12,640 nt of DNA from a bacterium (GTDB lineage: Bacteria > Bdellovibrionota > FAC87 > UBA2466), in NCBI GenBank assembly GCA_022842225.1, contig JALHPX010000042.1, positions 1 through 12,640 on the forward strand, read 5' to 3'. Of this stretch, positions 1 through 7,460 are shown piece after piece (the stretch's first letter is position 1; each line of letters begins with the position of its first letter). Position numbers and translations under genes: made by a program. The notes under the pieces are model-generated. The model worked only from the letters and a program-made list of their open reading frames with translations. It searched no databases and was not told where the DNA came from.

Positions 1-51
1 TTGGCAGAGAAAGAAACCGCCCGTTTAAACACCGAAGAACCACCGAAATAG
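1..51 (+). CDS. 3' end of an upstream gene (partial, unidentified)
   Basis: Frame 1 is open from the window edge to a TAG at 49-51 and would encode a 16-residue charged tail ending in TEEPPK. A short hydrophilic tail just before atpB would fit the C-terminus of a small membrane protein such as AtpI or AtpZ, which often precede atpB. The piece is too short to identify and frame 3 is also open here, so this is a guess from position. The stop codon lies inside an inverted repeat (45-60). Confidence 0.3.
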   Translation: MAEKETARLNTEEPPK

Positions 52-163
52 AGCTATTTCCGTCCTCGCTAACACCCTGTGTTAAATCTCCGAACACGTC
101 AGAATCTCAGTTGAATTCTCTTCTTATTAACGGTAATAACCAGCCACAAGGAAGAGAGCGCCA

Positions 164-871
164 ATGGAGCACGGGCCTACAACTTGGATTCTGAGTCTGC
201 CGTTTCTTCCGCATGACCCGCACTTTGTGCACGTGAATGCGGCGGTTTTGGTATTTATTGGAATTGTGATTTTTTCTGTCGCTGCAAACTTGAGTTTGCG
301 CCGCCGACGGGCCGCTCAGGTTATTCCCGACGGCAAAGTGAGTTTTCTCAATATCGCCGATGCCATGGTTGAAGGCGTTTACGGCTTCATTACCGACACC
401 ACCGGCAAGCATGGCGAAAAATACGTCCCTTTCATCGGGTCGCTATTCTTCTTCATTTTATTCTCCAACTTTCTGGGGCTAATCCCTTATTCGTCTGCTC
501 CTACTTCTAATGTGAACACTACGTTCGCCTTGGGAATCGCGGCATTCATTTACTACAATATTTTAGGAATCGTGGAGCATGGCCCGGTCGGGTACATGAA
601 GCACTTTTTGATGGGAATGGGACCCGCCGGCATTTTGGTTGCCCTTCTCGAAATCGTCTCGCACGCGGTGCGGCCTCTCTCCTTAGGGATCCGGCTTTTC
701 GTGAACATGCACGTGGATCACGAAGTCGTTTTCTCGTTCCAGAATCTTTTTGCCTGGTTACTACCAGTACCGCTTTTAATCTTTGGAATCGTCGTTTGTA
801 CGATCCAAGCGTTTGTCTTCGCTACTCTGACGGCTGTATACGTCCAGATGGCGACAGAGCATGACCATTAA
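164..871 (+). CDS. atpB: F0F1 ATP synthase subunit a
   Basis: Subunit a of the membrane F0 sector; it forms the two half-channels that load and unload the c-ring. The 235-residue product is hydrophobic with about five or six membrane helices. The essential arginine is R177 in the block PLSLGIRLF (171-179), equal to E. coli R210. E163, S166, N181 and Q215 align with E. coli E196, S199, N214 and Q252. Two channel residues differ: the E. coli E219 position is H186 (followed by E187), and the H245 position is G208. The ATG at 164 follows a purine-rich AAGGAAGAG (148-156) at fitting distance. atpE starts 21 nt downstream, and the two form an F0 unit separated from the F1 genes, as in several delta-type proteobacteria. 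Identification is firm. Confidence 0.96.
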   Translation: MEHGPTTWILSLPFLPHDPHFVHVNAAVLVFIGIVIFSVAANLSLRRRRAAQVIPDGKVSFLNIADAMVEGVYGFITDTTGKHGEKYVPFIGSLFFFILFSNFLGLIPYSSAPTSNVNTTFALGIAAFIYYNILGIVEHGPVGYMKHFLMGMGPAGILVALLEIVSHAVRPLSLGIRLFVNMHVDHEVVFSFQNLFAWLLPVPLLIFGIVVCTIQAFVFATLTAVYVQMATEHDH

Positions 872-892
872 CAATAAGAGGAGATAGCGACC

Positions 893-1219
893 ATGAAATC
901 ATTTATGAACTACGCAAAGTTAACGTTGGCGGGCATGCTGTTGCCCATGATCAGTTTCGCCGAAGAAGGCGCTCACGCTGCTGCTGGCGGCGGTGGCGGT
1001 AGCATGATCGGCTTAGCGGCCGGACTCGGAATGGGCATCGCGGTGTTTGGCGCCGCCGGTGCACAAGGCAAAATCGCAGCAGGCTTCATGGAAGGCGTAT
1101 CCCGCAATCCACAAGCTGTTAACTTGATGCGCACCCCGCTCATCTTGAGCTTAATCTTCGTGGAAACCCTGGTGTTGTTCACATTGCTGATTGCGCTGAT
1201 GCTTGTCGGCAAAGTCTGA
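893..1219 (+). CDS. atpE: F0F1 ATP synthase subunit c with N-terminal presequence
   Basis: Proteolipid subunit that oligomerises into the rotating c-ring in the inner membrane. The 108 residues exceed the usual 70-85 because of a signal-peptide-like start (1-23, ending ISFA before EEGAH) and an Ala/Gly linker (29-37). The hairpin core follows: a glycine-rich first helix, the polar loop R71-N72-P73, and a second helix with the ion-binding carboxylate E91, equivalent to E. coli D61. Aligned on the loop, Q58 and T92 fall on the Na+ ligands Q32 and S66 of the Ilyobacter c-subunit, but its T67 and Y70 are L93 and F96 here. The ribosome binding site is strong: AAGAGGAG (876-883), 9 nt before the ATG. 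A hairpin terminator ends the transcript just downstream. Confidence 0.95.
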   Translation: MKSFMNYAKLTLAGMLLPMISFAEEGAHAAAGGGGGSMIGLAAGLGMGIAVFGAAGAQGKIAAGFMEGVSRNPQAVNLMRTPLILSLIFVETLVLFTLLIALMLVGKV

Positions 1220-1244
1220 TTTAACAGACCTATAAATCTTAAAG

Positions 1245-1274
1245 CGCCTGGCTCTCATCGAGCCGGGCGTTTTT
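1245..1274 (+). terminator. Rho-independent terminator after atpE
   Basis: A 10-bp stem (1245-1254 with 1260-1269, one G-U pair) closes a 5-nt loop and is followed by five T's (1270-1274). It starts 25 nt after the atpE stop. On the other strand the same hairpin is followed by a looser T-rich stretch (CTTTAAGATTT), so it may also help to stop uvrA transcripts, whose gene ends at 1302. Confidence 0.9.
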
Positions 1275-1301
1275 ATTTGGGGCGTACGAGTAGATGGGCA
1301 C

Positions 1302-4148
1302 CTAAAGGGATTTGGAAGGGGCTTCTTGGGGGTTAGGTTTTTTGGACGGAGAAAGAAGTTTTTTTAGAAAGTGGCCGGTGTGGGAATTGAGGACTTTGGC
1401 TAGGCCTTCGGGTGGGCCTGAGTAGAGGAGGTGGCCGCCGCCGGAGCCGCCTTCGGGGCCCAAGTCTAAAAGGTAATCGGCTTGTTTGATGACGTCTAAA
1501 TTGTGTTCGATAACGATTACCGTGTTTCCAGTGTCGACGAGACGTTGCAAAATATAGAGCAGATTTTTGACGTCTTCGAAATGCAATCCGGTGGTGGGCT
1601 CGTCGAGAATATAGATCGTACGGCCTGTGGCGCGCTTGGTGAGCTCCTTGGAGAGCTTAATTCGCTGCGCTTCGCCGCCGCTTAACGTAACAGCGCTTTG
1701 GCCTACCTGGACGTAGCCGAGGCCCACATCGAGCAACGTAGCTACCTTCTCGCGGATTTGAGGCACCCTCTCGAAGAAGCTCGCAGCTTCTTCAATCGTC
1801 ATGGCCAGAACATCGGCGATACTCTTCCCCCGGTAGAGAATCTCCAATGTCTCGCGGTTGTAGCGGCGTCCATGGCAAACTTCGCACTCGACGTAAACAT
1901 CCGGCAGGAAATGCATCGTCACGCGGATCGTGCCGTCGCCCGAGCAGTGCTCGCAGCGGCCGCCGGGGACGTTGAAACTAAATCGGCTGGCCGTGTAACC
2001 GCGGGCTTTCGCTTCCGGTAAATTGGCAAACATGCCGCGGATGTCGGTGAAAACGCCCGTGTAGGTGGCGGGATTGGATCGCGGAGTCCTGCCAATCGGG
2101 CTTTGGTCGACAAAGACGACTTTGTCTAACTTCTCCAGGCCCTCGATGCCTTTGGCGTAGTCGCTGGGCAGTGGGCGCTCGCGGAATTTGTTTTGCAGAC
2201 CAATCAAAAGCGTATCAATGATCAGCGAGCTCTTACCGCTGCCCGATACTCCGGTGACGCAGACGAAAGTTCCCAGGGGAATTTCCACGTCGACATTTCG
2301 TAAGTTATTTAGTTTCGCGCCGATGATTTTGACGATGCGTTCGGGATCGACTTCGCGGCGTTTGGCCGGAATCGGAATGGCTCGCTCGCCCGACAAGTAA
2401 TTGCCAGTGAGGCTGGGAGTGCAACCCGCGAGTTTATCGGGCAGGCCGGCGTAAACTAATTCGCCTCCTTTGCTGCCCGCGCCGGGTCCTAAATCGACGA
2501 CGAAATCGGCGCGCTCGATTGTCTCTTGGTCGTGCTCGACGACAATGACCGAATTTCCCTTATCGCGTAACTGCTCGAGTGTCGTGATGAGCTTTTCGTT
2601 GTCTCGTTGGTGCAAGCCAATGCTTGGTTCATCGAGAACATAGAGCACGCCCACGAGGTGAGAGCCGATCTGCGTTGCCAGGCGAATCCGCTGCGCTTCG
2701 CCTCCAGACAGTGTCGCAGCGGAGCGATAGAGATTGAGATACGACAAGCCGACGTTTTCTAAGAAGTGCAAGCGGGCGCGAATCTCCTTTAAGATCGGCT
2801 TCGCGATCATTGCCTCTTGCGTGCTCAATTGAATCGTATCGAAAAATGCGCGGCATTCATTGATCGGCATGAAGCAAATTTGTGCGATGTTCTTACCGCC
2901 GACCAAAACGCGCAGAGCTTCGGGCTTGAGTCGGGCGCCCTGGCAAACCGGGCAATCCTGATACGACATGAAAACTTCGAGCTCTTGATCGTCGTAACGA
3001 GCACGTTCTTTTTTTCGCGCTTCCAAACTAGGAATGACGCCTTCAAACGCTTGGTGAAAAGCGTGTTTGCCGGATTTTCCTAAACCCGTGAAAGTGAACT
3101 CCTTATCGCCCGAACCAAACAAAATCACTTTGCGGGCTTCTTCTGGAATTTCACCGAAGGCGATTCCCAGATCAAACGAGTAGTGATCGGCGATAGGTTG
3201 AAAAGCGCGCTTCAGCCAATTTTCCGAGTGGTCCAACCACGGAACAATGGCTCCGCGCAAAATCGAAACACCGGGATCAGGCACTACTTTGTCGGGATCA
3301 AAGCGCGGAAGCACTCCCAGCCCTGTGCACAGCGGGCAGGCGCCGTGAGGGGAGTTAAATGAAAAAGTGCGTGGCTCGAGTTCGGTCATGCCCGCGATTT
3401 TGGTCGAGTAAGTCTTGGCAGGTGTAGCACCGTAGAAATCGACTTCCACCAGGCCCTCGGCGGTGCGAATGGCCAGCTCAATTGCATCGGCAATACGCGT
3501 ACGCGCAGCCGCCTTGAGAACAATGCGATCGACGAAAATGGAAATATCGTGCTTGTAGCTTTTTTGGAGTTTGATCGGCTCGGCCAAACTCATTTCTTCG
3601 CCGTCGATACGCGCGCGGGTAAATCCCTGGCTGCGGTATCCAAGCAGCTCCTTTTGATACTCGCCCTTTTTACCGCGCACTACGGGCGCCATTATCGCGA
3701 GCTTGGTGCCCTCTGGAAGAGCCATTACCTCGTCGATAATTTGAGTCGTGGTAAGTGGTTTGATGGCTTGGCCGGTGGCCTCATCAAACGGCGTACCGGC
3801 GCGGGCGAACAGTAAGCGAAGGTAATCGTAAATTTCGGTGACGGTGCCGACGGTCGAGCGCGGATTGCGGCTGATGTTTTTTTGCTCGATAGAAATGGAT
3901 GGGGATAGCCCCTCAATGGAATCTACCGCCGGCTTCTTCAGCTGTTCCATAAACTGGCGGGCGTAGGCCGAGAGGGATTCTAAATACCGACGTTGTCCTT
4001 CGGCGTAAATCGTATCAAACGCCAAGGACGATTTCCCGGAACCGCTAAGACCCGTGATGACCACAAACTTGTTTCGCGGAATATCCAACGAAACATGCTT
4101 TAGGTTGTGCTCTCGGGCCCCCCGGACCACAATGTATTTTTGGCTCAT
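1302..4148 (-). CDS. uvrA: excinuclease ABC subunit UvrA
   Basis: Damage-sensing ATPase of nucleotide excision repair; a UvrA dimer finds lesions with UvrB and hands over to UvrC. The 948 residues match the family length. Two ABC ATPase modules are complete: Walker A GLSGSGKS (33-40) and GVSGSGKS (633-640), signatures LSGGEAQR (480-487 and 822-829), and Walker B Asp-Glu pairs D506-E507 and D849-E850. The zinc-site cysteines are present as CxxC at 271/274 with 399/402, and as CxxC-x19-CxxC at 732/735/755/758. The last 16 residues form a Lys/Pro/Ser-rich tail. It is the last gene of the minus-strand operon, starting 9 nt after the mutase stop. The ribosome binding site is weak (TAAG), so translation may depend on coupling. 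No LexA box was recognised before it. Confidence 0.98.
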   Translation of the reverse strand: MSQKYIVVRGAREHNLKHVSLDIPRNKFVVITGLSGSGKSSLAFDTIYAEGQRRYLESLSAYARQFMEQLKKPAVDSIEGLSPSISIEQKNISRNPRSTVGTVTEIYDYLRLLFARAGTPFDEATGQAIKPLTTTQIIDEVMALPEGTKLAIMAPVVRGKKGEYQKELLGYRSQGFTRARIDGEEMSLAEPIKLQKSYKHDISIFVDRIVLKAAARTRIADAIELAIRTAEGLVEVDFYGATPAKTYSTKIAGMTELEPRTFSFNSPHGACPLCTGLGVLPRFDPDKVVPDPGVSILRGAIVPWLDHSENWLKRAFQPIADHYSFDLGIAFGEIPEEARKVILFGSGDKEFTFTGLGKSGKHAFHQAFEGVIPSLEARKKERARYDDQELEVFMSYQDCPVCQGARLKPEALRVLVGGKNIAQICFMPINECRAFFDTIQLSTQEAMIAKPILKEIRARLHFLENVGLSYLNLYRSAATLSGGEAQRIRLATQIGSHLVGVLYVLDEPSIGLHQRDNEKLITTLEQLRDKGNSVIVVEHDQETIERADFVVDLGPGAGSKGGELVYAGLPDKLAGCTPSLTGNYLSGERAIPIPAKRREVDPERIVKIIGAKLNNLRNVDVEIPLGTFVCVTGVSGSGKSSLIIDTLLIGLQNKFRERPLPSDYAKGIEGLEKLDKVVFVDQSPIGRTPRSNPATYTGVFTDIRGMFANLPEAKARGYTASRFSFNVPGGRCEHCSGDGTIRVTMHFLPDVYVECEVCHGRRYNRETLEILYRGKSIADVLAMTIEEAASFFERVPQIREKVATLLDVGLGYVQVGQSAVTLSGGEAQRIKLSKELTKRATGRTIYILDEPTTGLHFEDVKNLLYILQRLVDTGNTVIVIEHNLDVIKQADYLLDLGPEGGSGGGHLLYSGPPEGLAKVLNSHTGHFLKKLLSPSKKPNPQEAPSKSL

Positions 4149-4157
4149 GTTTAAAAC

Positions 4158-5516
4158 TTAGCTGGCTTGGACCAAACAATGCTTTACCACGGTTTCGACG
4201 GTAGATCGAATTTGGTCAAGGCGGGCAGCGCTGACCGCTTCAAAGCGATAAACAAGAACAGGCTGCGTATTTGAGGCGCGAACCAGCCCCCAGCCATCGC
4301 CAAATTCCACTCGAGCACCGTCGATGTCATTTACCTTCAGACCCTGCTTAACGAAGGAATCGCGGGCCGCTTTGACCACCGAGAACTTGATCTCGTCGGG
4401 GCAATCGACTCGGATTTCGGGAGTCGAAAAAGACGGGGGCAAATCCGATAGTAACTCGAGGGGGGTCTTGCCCGTCTCGTGCAAAATTTCAAAGAGCCGG
4501 GCTGCCGCGTACACCGCGTCGTCAAAACCGAAATAGCGATCTTTGAAGAAAACGTGGCCGCTCATCTCTCCTGCAAGCAGCGCGCCGGTTTCTTTCATCT
4601 TGGCTTTAATTAAACTGTGACCGGTTTTCCACTGAACGGGTTTGCCGCCATGACGGCTGATGTCTTCGTAGAGGCGGTGCGAGGCTTTCACCTCCGAAAT
4701 CACGGTGGCGCCGGGATTCTTCTTGAGAACCTGCCGGGCAAACAGCACGAGTAATTCATCTCCGTAAATCAGCTTGCCCGTTCTATCGACGATTCCGATG
4801 CGATCGGAGTCGCCATCAAAGCCTACTCCTACACACGCGCCGGATTTCTTTACCTGCGCGATGAGATCTTCCATGTTTTCTGGCACGGTGGGATCGGGGT
4901 GGTGATTGGGAAAATTGCCGTCGGGTTGGGAATAAAGATCCTCAACCTTGCAGCCTAAGCGACGAAAAAGCTCGGGAGCGACTACTCCGGCCGTGCCATT
5001 TCCCGAATCAATAACGACATGCAAATTCAAAGGGTGGGCAATACCGCTAATGACTTTGTCGAGGTACGCTTCGCGGATATCGAGAGGAGTGAGCTTGCCT
5101 TGGCCGTGGTCGAAATCCTTCTTCTCCGCCATTTTGCGGATCTGCTGCACTTGCTCGCCCATCACGCTTGCAGTGCCGACGCAGATTTTCATGCCGTTGT
5201 GGTCGGGGGGATTGTGACTGCCGGTGATCATCACTCCGCCTTGCACCGGCAAAGTCCAGCATCCGAAATAAACTAGAGGCGTGGTCACCAGCCCGATATC
5301 GATCACATCGATGCCAGTCGAGAGCAGGCCTTCGGTCATATCCTTGGCGACACGAGGAGAGCTAAGCCGACAGTCTCGCCCAACCACCATTGCCTTAGCA
5401 CCTTGGCGCTTTAAAAACGTGCCCAACGCGCGGCTGATAGCGGCCATTGTTTCCGACGATAGGTCTGTATCCGCGACTCCGCGGATGTCGTATTCTCTGA
5501 AGATAGAAGAATTCAT
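4158..5516 (-). CDS. algC: phosphomannomutase/phosphoglucomutase (AlgC type)
   Basis: Alpha-D-phosphohexomutase that interconverts sugar 6- and 1-phosphates in the cytosol, supplying mannose-1-P or glucose-1-P for nucleotide sugars and surface polysaccharide. All four active-site loops are visible in the 452 residues: the phosphoserine loop TGSHNP with S100, the Mg2+ loop DGDSDR (234-239), the sugar-specificity loop GEMSGH (316-321) and the phosphate-binding loop RASNTQP (413-419). GEMSGH followed by VFFKDR and FGFDD closely resembles Pseudomonas AlgC, which takes both glucose and mannose, hence the dual name; true substrates are inferred. The ATG (5514-5516) overlaps the stop of the preceding foldase gene in ATGA, a typical translational-coupling junction. 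Its place between foldases and uvrA does not name one pathway. Confidence 0.93.
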   Translation of the reverse strand: MNSSIFREYDIRGVADTDLSSETMAAISRALGTFLKRQGAKAMVVGRDCRLSSPRVAKDMTEGLLSTGIDVIDIGLVTTPLVYFGCWTLPVQGGVMITGSHNPPDHNGMKICVGTASVMGEQVQQIRKMAEKKDFDHGQGKLTPLDIREAYLDKVISGIAHPLNLHVVIDSGNGTAGVVAPELFRRLGCKVEDLYSQPDGNFPNHHPDPTVPENMEDLIAQVKKSGACVGVGFDGDSDRIGIVDRTGKLIYGDELLVLFARQVLKKNPGATVISEVKASHRLYEDISRHGGKPVQWKTGHSLIKAKMKETGALLAGEMSGHVFFKDRYFGFDDAVYAAARLFEILHETGKTPLELLSDLPPSFSTPEIRVDCPDEIKFSVVKAARDSFVKQGLKVNDIDGARVEFGDGWGLVRASNTQPVLVYRFEAVSAARLDQIRSTVETVVKHCLVQAS

Positions 5517-6511
5517 ATTTCTTTTGCGAACTTGAGGTCCGATTCGGATTTTTTGCGATCCAACCAGAGAGACATTTTCTTTTCTAATTCAGTTGCGCCC
5601 ATCTCATTTCGAAGGGCTAGCTTTTCTTCGCGGGAGAGATCATCAAATCCGGATGAACGAGTTTCTAAGACCTTTACTATGTGGAAACCCTCTTTGCCTT
5701 TTAGGGGAGGAGTAACTCGGCCCGCAGGCGTTTTGGGAACGGCAGCGCGAAAAGTTTCCGAAAGCGAGTCGAGAGCAAAGGTGCCAAGCTCGCCGCCATT
5801 TTCTGTCGTGGTGGAATCATCCGACGATTCCGCCACCAGCTTGGCGAACTTTCCCGGATCGGCCTGGAGCTCTTTATAGATTTTATCGACCCGAGATTTA
5901 GCATCGGCGCCGGTGCCTTGAACAAAAATATGCGCGATACGAAACCTTGTCTCAGCGCCTTGCTTCTTGCCGTGCGTGCGCTGGTAGTAAGCCTTCATCT
6001 GGTCATCGGAAACTTCGAGAGTAGGGCGGATCTCGCGATCGACGAGATTGCGTCGTTCGATTTGGCGCTTGATGCCATCGCGGTAGTCTTTCATGTCGGT
6101 GCCGAGGCGTTTTAGCTGCGCCTTTAGCTGCTCCTGCGAAATGCCGTTCTTCTCGGCAATCACGCGGATGCTGCGATCGATTTCCATTTCAGAAGCCGAG
6201 AGATCCAATTTGCGAACTTGCTGATCGATGATTTTTTCTTCGATAAGCAGCTGCAAGAGAGCTCTGCGATCCTTTAAAGTTTTCTCGGTCAGACCGCCGA
6301 ATAAATCGCGGAAACCGGGAGACTTGAGCTTTTCTTGAAAGGCCGTCAGATCGCTTTCTAAAATAACTTCTTCGTTTACCGTGACGATGCTGCGATCCAC
6401 CGTACGACGAGCAGCTGCAGAAGGATGGCAGGTCCAAAGGGCTGCGAGAAGGAAAAGGGCTGCGAACGGCCGAAAAAGCGACTTAGGAGAAAGTGTCGAA
6501 GACTGCTTCAT
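5513..6511 (-). CDS. SurA-like periplasmic peptidyl-prolyl isomerase/chaperone
   Basis: Probable periplasmic chaperone and prolyl isomerase for outer-membrane proteins. From the ATG at 6511 the product has 332 residues: a Sec signal peptide (core FAALFLLAALW, 16-26, cleavage likely after SAAA, 31-34), a SurA-N-like helical region beginning SIVTVNEEVI (about 41-165), one parvulin domain (about 189-283: RIAHIFV, GGELGTF, GFHIVKVLE) and a charged C-terminal helix. E. coli SurA has two parvulin domains, so this is a shorter one-domain form. An in-frame ATG at 6529 would add six residues, but its AAGG touches the codon with no spacer. The 6511 start has GGTGAG about 10 nt upstream. It overlaps the preceding foldase gene by about 29 bp and the next gene by 4 bp. 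Confidence 0.87.
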   Translation of the reverse strand: MKQSSTLSPKSLFRPFAALFLLAALWTCHPSAAARRTVDRSIVTVNEEVILESDLTAFQEKLKSPGFRDLFGGLTEKTLKDRRALLQLLIEEKIIDQQVRKLDLSASEMEIDRSIRVIAEKNGISQEQLKAQLKRLGTDMKDYRDGIKRQIERRNLVDREIRPTLEVSDDQMKAYYQRTHGKKQGAETRFRIAHIFVQGTGADAKSRVDKIYKELQADPGKFAKLVAESSDDSTTTENGGELGTFALDSLSETFRAAVPKTPAGRVTPPLKGKEGFHIVKVLETRSSGFDDLSREEKLALRNEMGATELEKKMSLWLDRKKSESDLKFAKEI

Positions 6512-7460
6512 TTTTGTAAATCTCACCATCCTTGAGCAGTTTAGTAACCCATTCTTTGTAAACTTTCACCTCTTTGGCTCGCTTCAGAGCCTTAATGATC
6601 TCGTCTCGGGCCTCCGTGAGAGCAAGCTTTTTAGAGGGCTCTTTTTCAACCACTTTGAGCAAGTGCACGCCGTAAGGGCTTTGTACCGGTTGCGATAGGG
6701 TACCGACCACAAGCGAGAAAGCGGCGTTGAAGGCCGCGATTTTTTCGTTTCGGGCAAAGAAGCCCAAATCGCCGCCGCGGGCCGCATCGGGACTCAGCGA
6801 GTATTTGCGCGCAGCCGATTCAAAGGTCATTTGGCCACTCAGGATTTCAGCGCGGATTTTTTCCGCTTCGCCCTTGGTGGGGACCACAATCTGAAAAGCG
6901 TGGACGCGCACCGGGCGGAAAAACTCGTCCTGATGCTCGCTGTAGTAGGATTTCATTTCTTCATCAGAAACCAGAGTCTCGTTTGAGAACAAGGCCTCGG
7001 TCACTTTTTCGATCAACAGCTGATCGGCAATGCGCTTCTTTAAGTATTCTTCCGTCGTATTCTGTTTGCGCAGCATTTCTTCAAAGCCGCCCGGCGGATA
7101 GCCTTCTTTCCAGTTGGCTAAACGACCTTCTACTTCGGCCGGGGCGATACGGATTTGGCGTTTCGCCGCCTCTTGGCGCAGCATCGTCATGACGATGACT
7201 TCGTTTAGAGCGCGGCCCTTGAGCTGCTTGAGCACTTTGGGATTGTCTTGAGAAATCTTGTCGTGCTCCGCGCGGAGTTGCTTCAAGTTCATCGCAAACT
7301 CATCCAGACTCACTGGCTCGCCGTTTACCTTGGCTAGCACCCTGGTGCCATTCTCGTTTGCGCTGCGTGTGCAGCTGGTGCAAAGTAAAAGAACACACAC
7401 AGATACTGGAAAAAGAATCGAAATCGTCGGGGTTTTCGACTTAATCAGCGTTCGGATCAT
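6483..7460 (-). CDS. probable lipoprotein peptidyl-prolyl isomerase (PpiC/PrsA-SurA type)
   Basis: Likely membrane-anchored foldase acting in the periplasm. From the ATG at 7460 it has 325 residues: a basic n-region (R3, K7, K9), a hydrophobic segment (13-27) and a lipobox-like CTSC with C30 as the probable lipidated cysteine. The -3 residue is Cys rather than the usual Leu, so lipidation is likely but not certain. A chaperone-like region starts VLAKVNGEPV (41-50). The parvulin domain spans about 183-273, with H187, GGDLGFF (229-235) and SPYGVHLLKV (261-270). A TTG at 7496 would extend the frame by 12 residues but gives a poor signal peptide and has no ribosome binding site; the ATG also lacks a clear one. 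It is the first gene of the operon and is paired with a second parvulin, which suggests divided labour in envelope protein folding. Confidence 0.85.
   Translation of the reverse strand: MIRTLIKSKTPTISILFPVSVCVLLLCTSCTRSANENGTRVLAKVNGEPVSLDEFAMNLKQLRAEHDKISQDNPKVLKQLKGRALNEVIVMTMLRQEAAKRQIRIAPAEVEGRLANWKEGYPPGGFEEMLRKQNTTEEYLKKRIADQLLIEKVTEALFSNETLVSDEEMKSYYSEHQDEFFRPVRVHAFQIVVPTKGEAEKIRAEILSGQMTFESAARKYSLSPDAARGGDLGFFARNEKIAAFNAAFSLVVGTLSQPVQSPYGVHLLKVVEKEPSKKLALTEARDEIIKALKRAKEVKVYKEWVTKLLKDGEIYKNEAVFDTFS

Noticed and set aside
111..139. TTGAAT with TAATAA at 17-nt spacing as a promoter for atpB.
   Set aside because: The -10 matches consensus at only three of six bases; the region is AT-rich and such matches arise by chance.
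4324..5276. Open frames on the + strand across the mutase gene, such as 4948-5217 and 5019-5276.
   Set aside because: They are antisense to a gene whose every motif is intact, have low-complexity or Arg/Ser-rich products, and lack ribosome binding sites.
7258..7458. The cytochrome reading frame stays open upstream, allowing a start at 7258.
   Set aside because: These 67 codons are antisense to the foldase gene, encode no signal peptide, and would put the clear export signal more than 90 residues into the protein.
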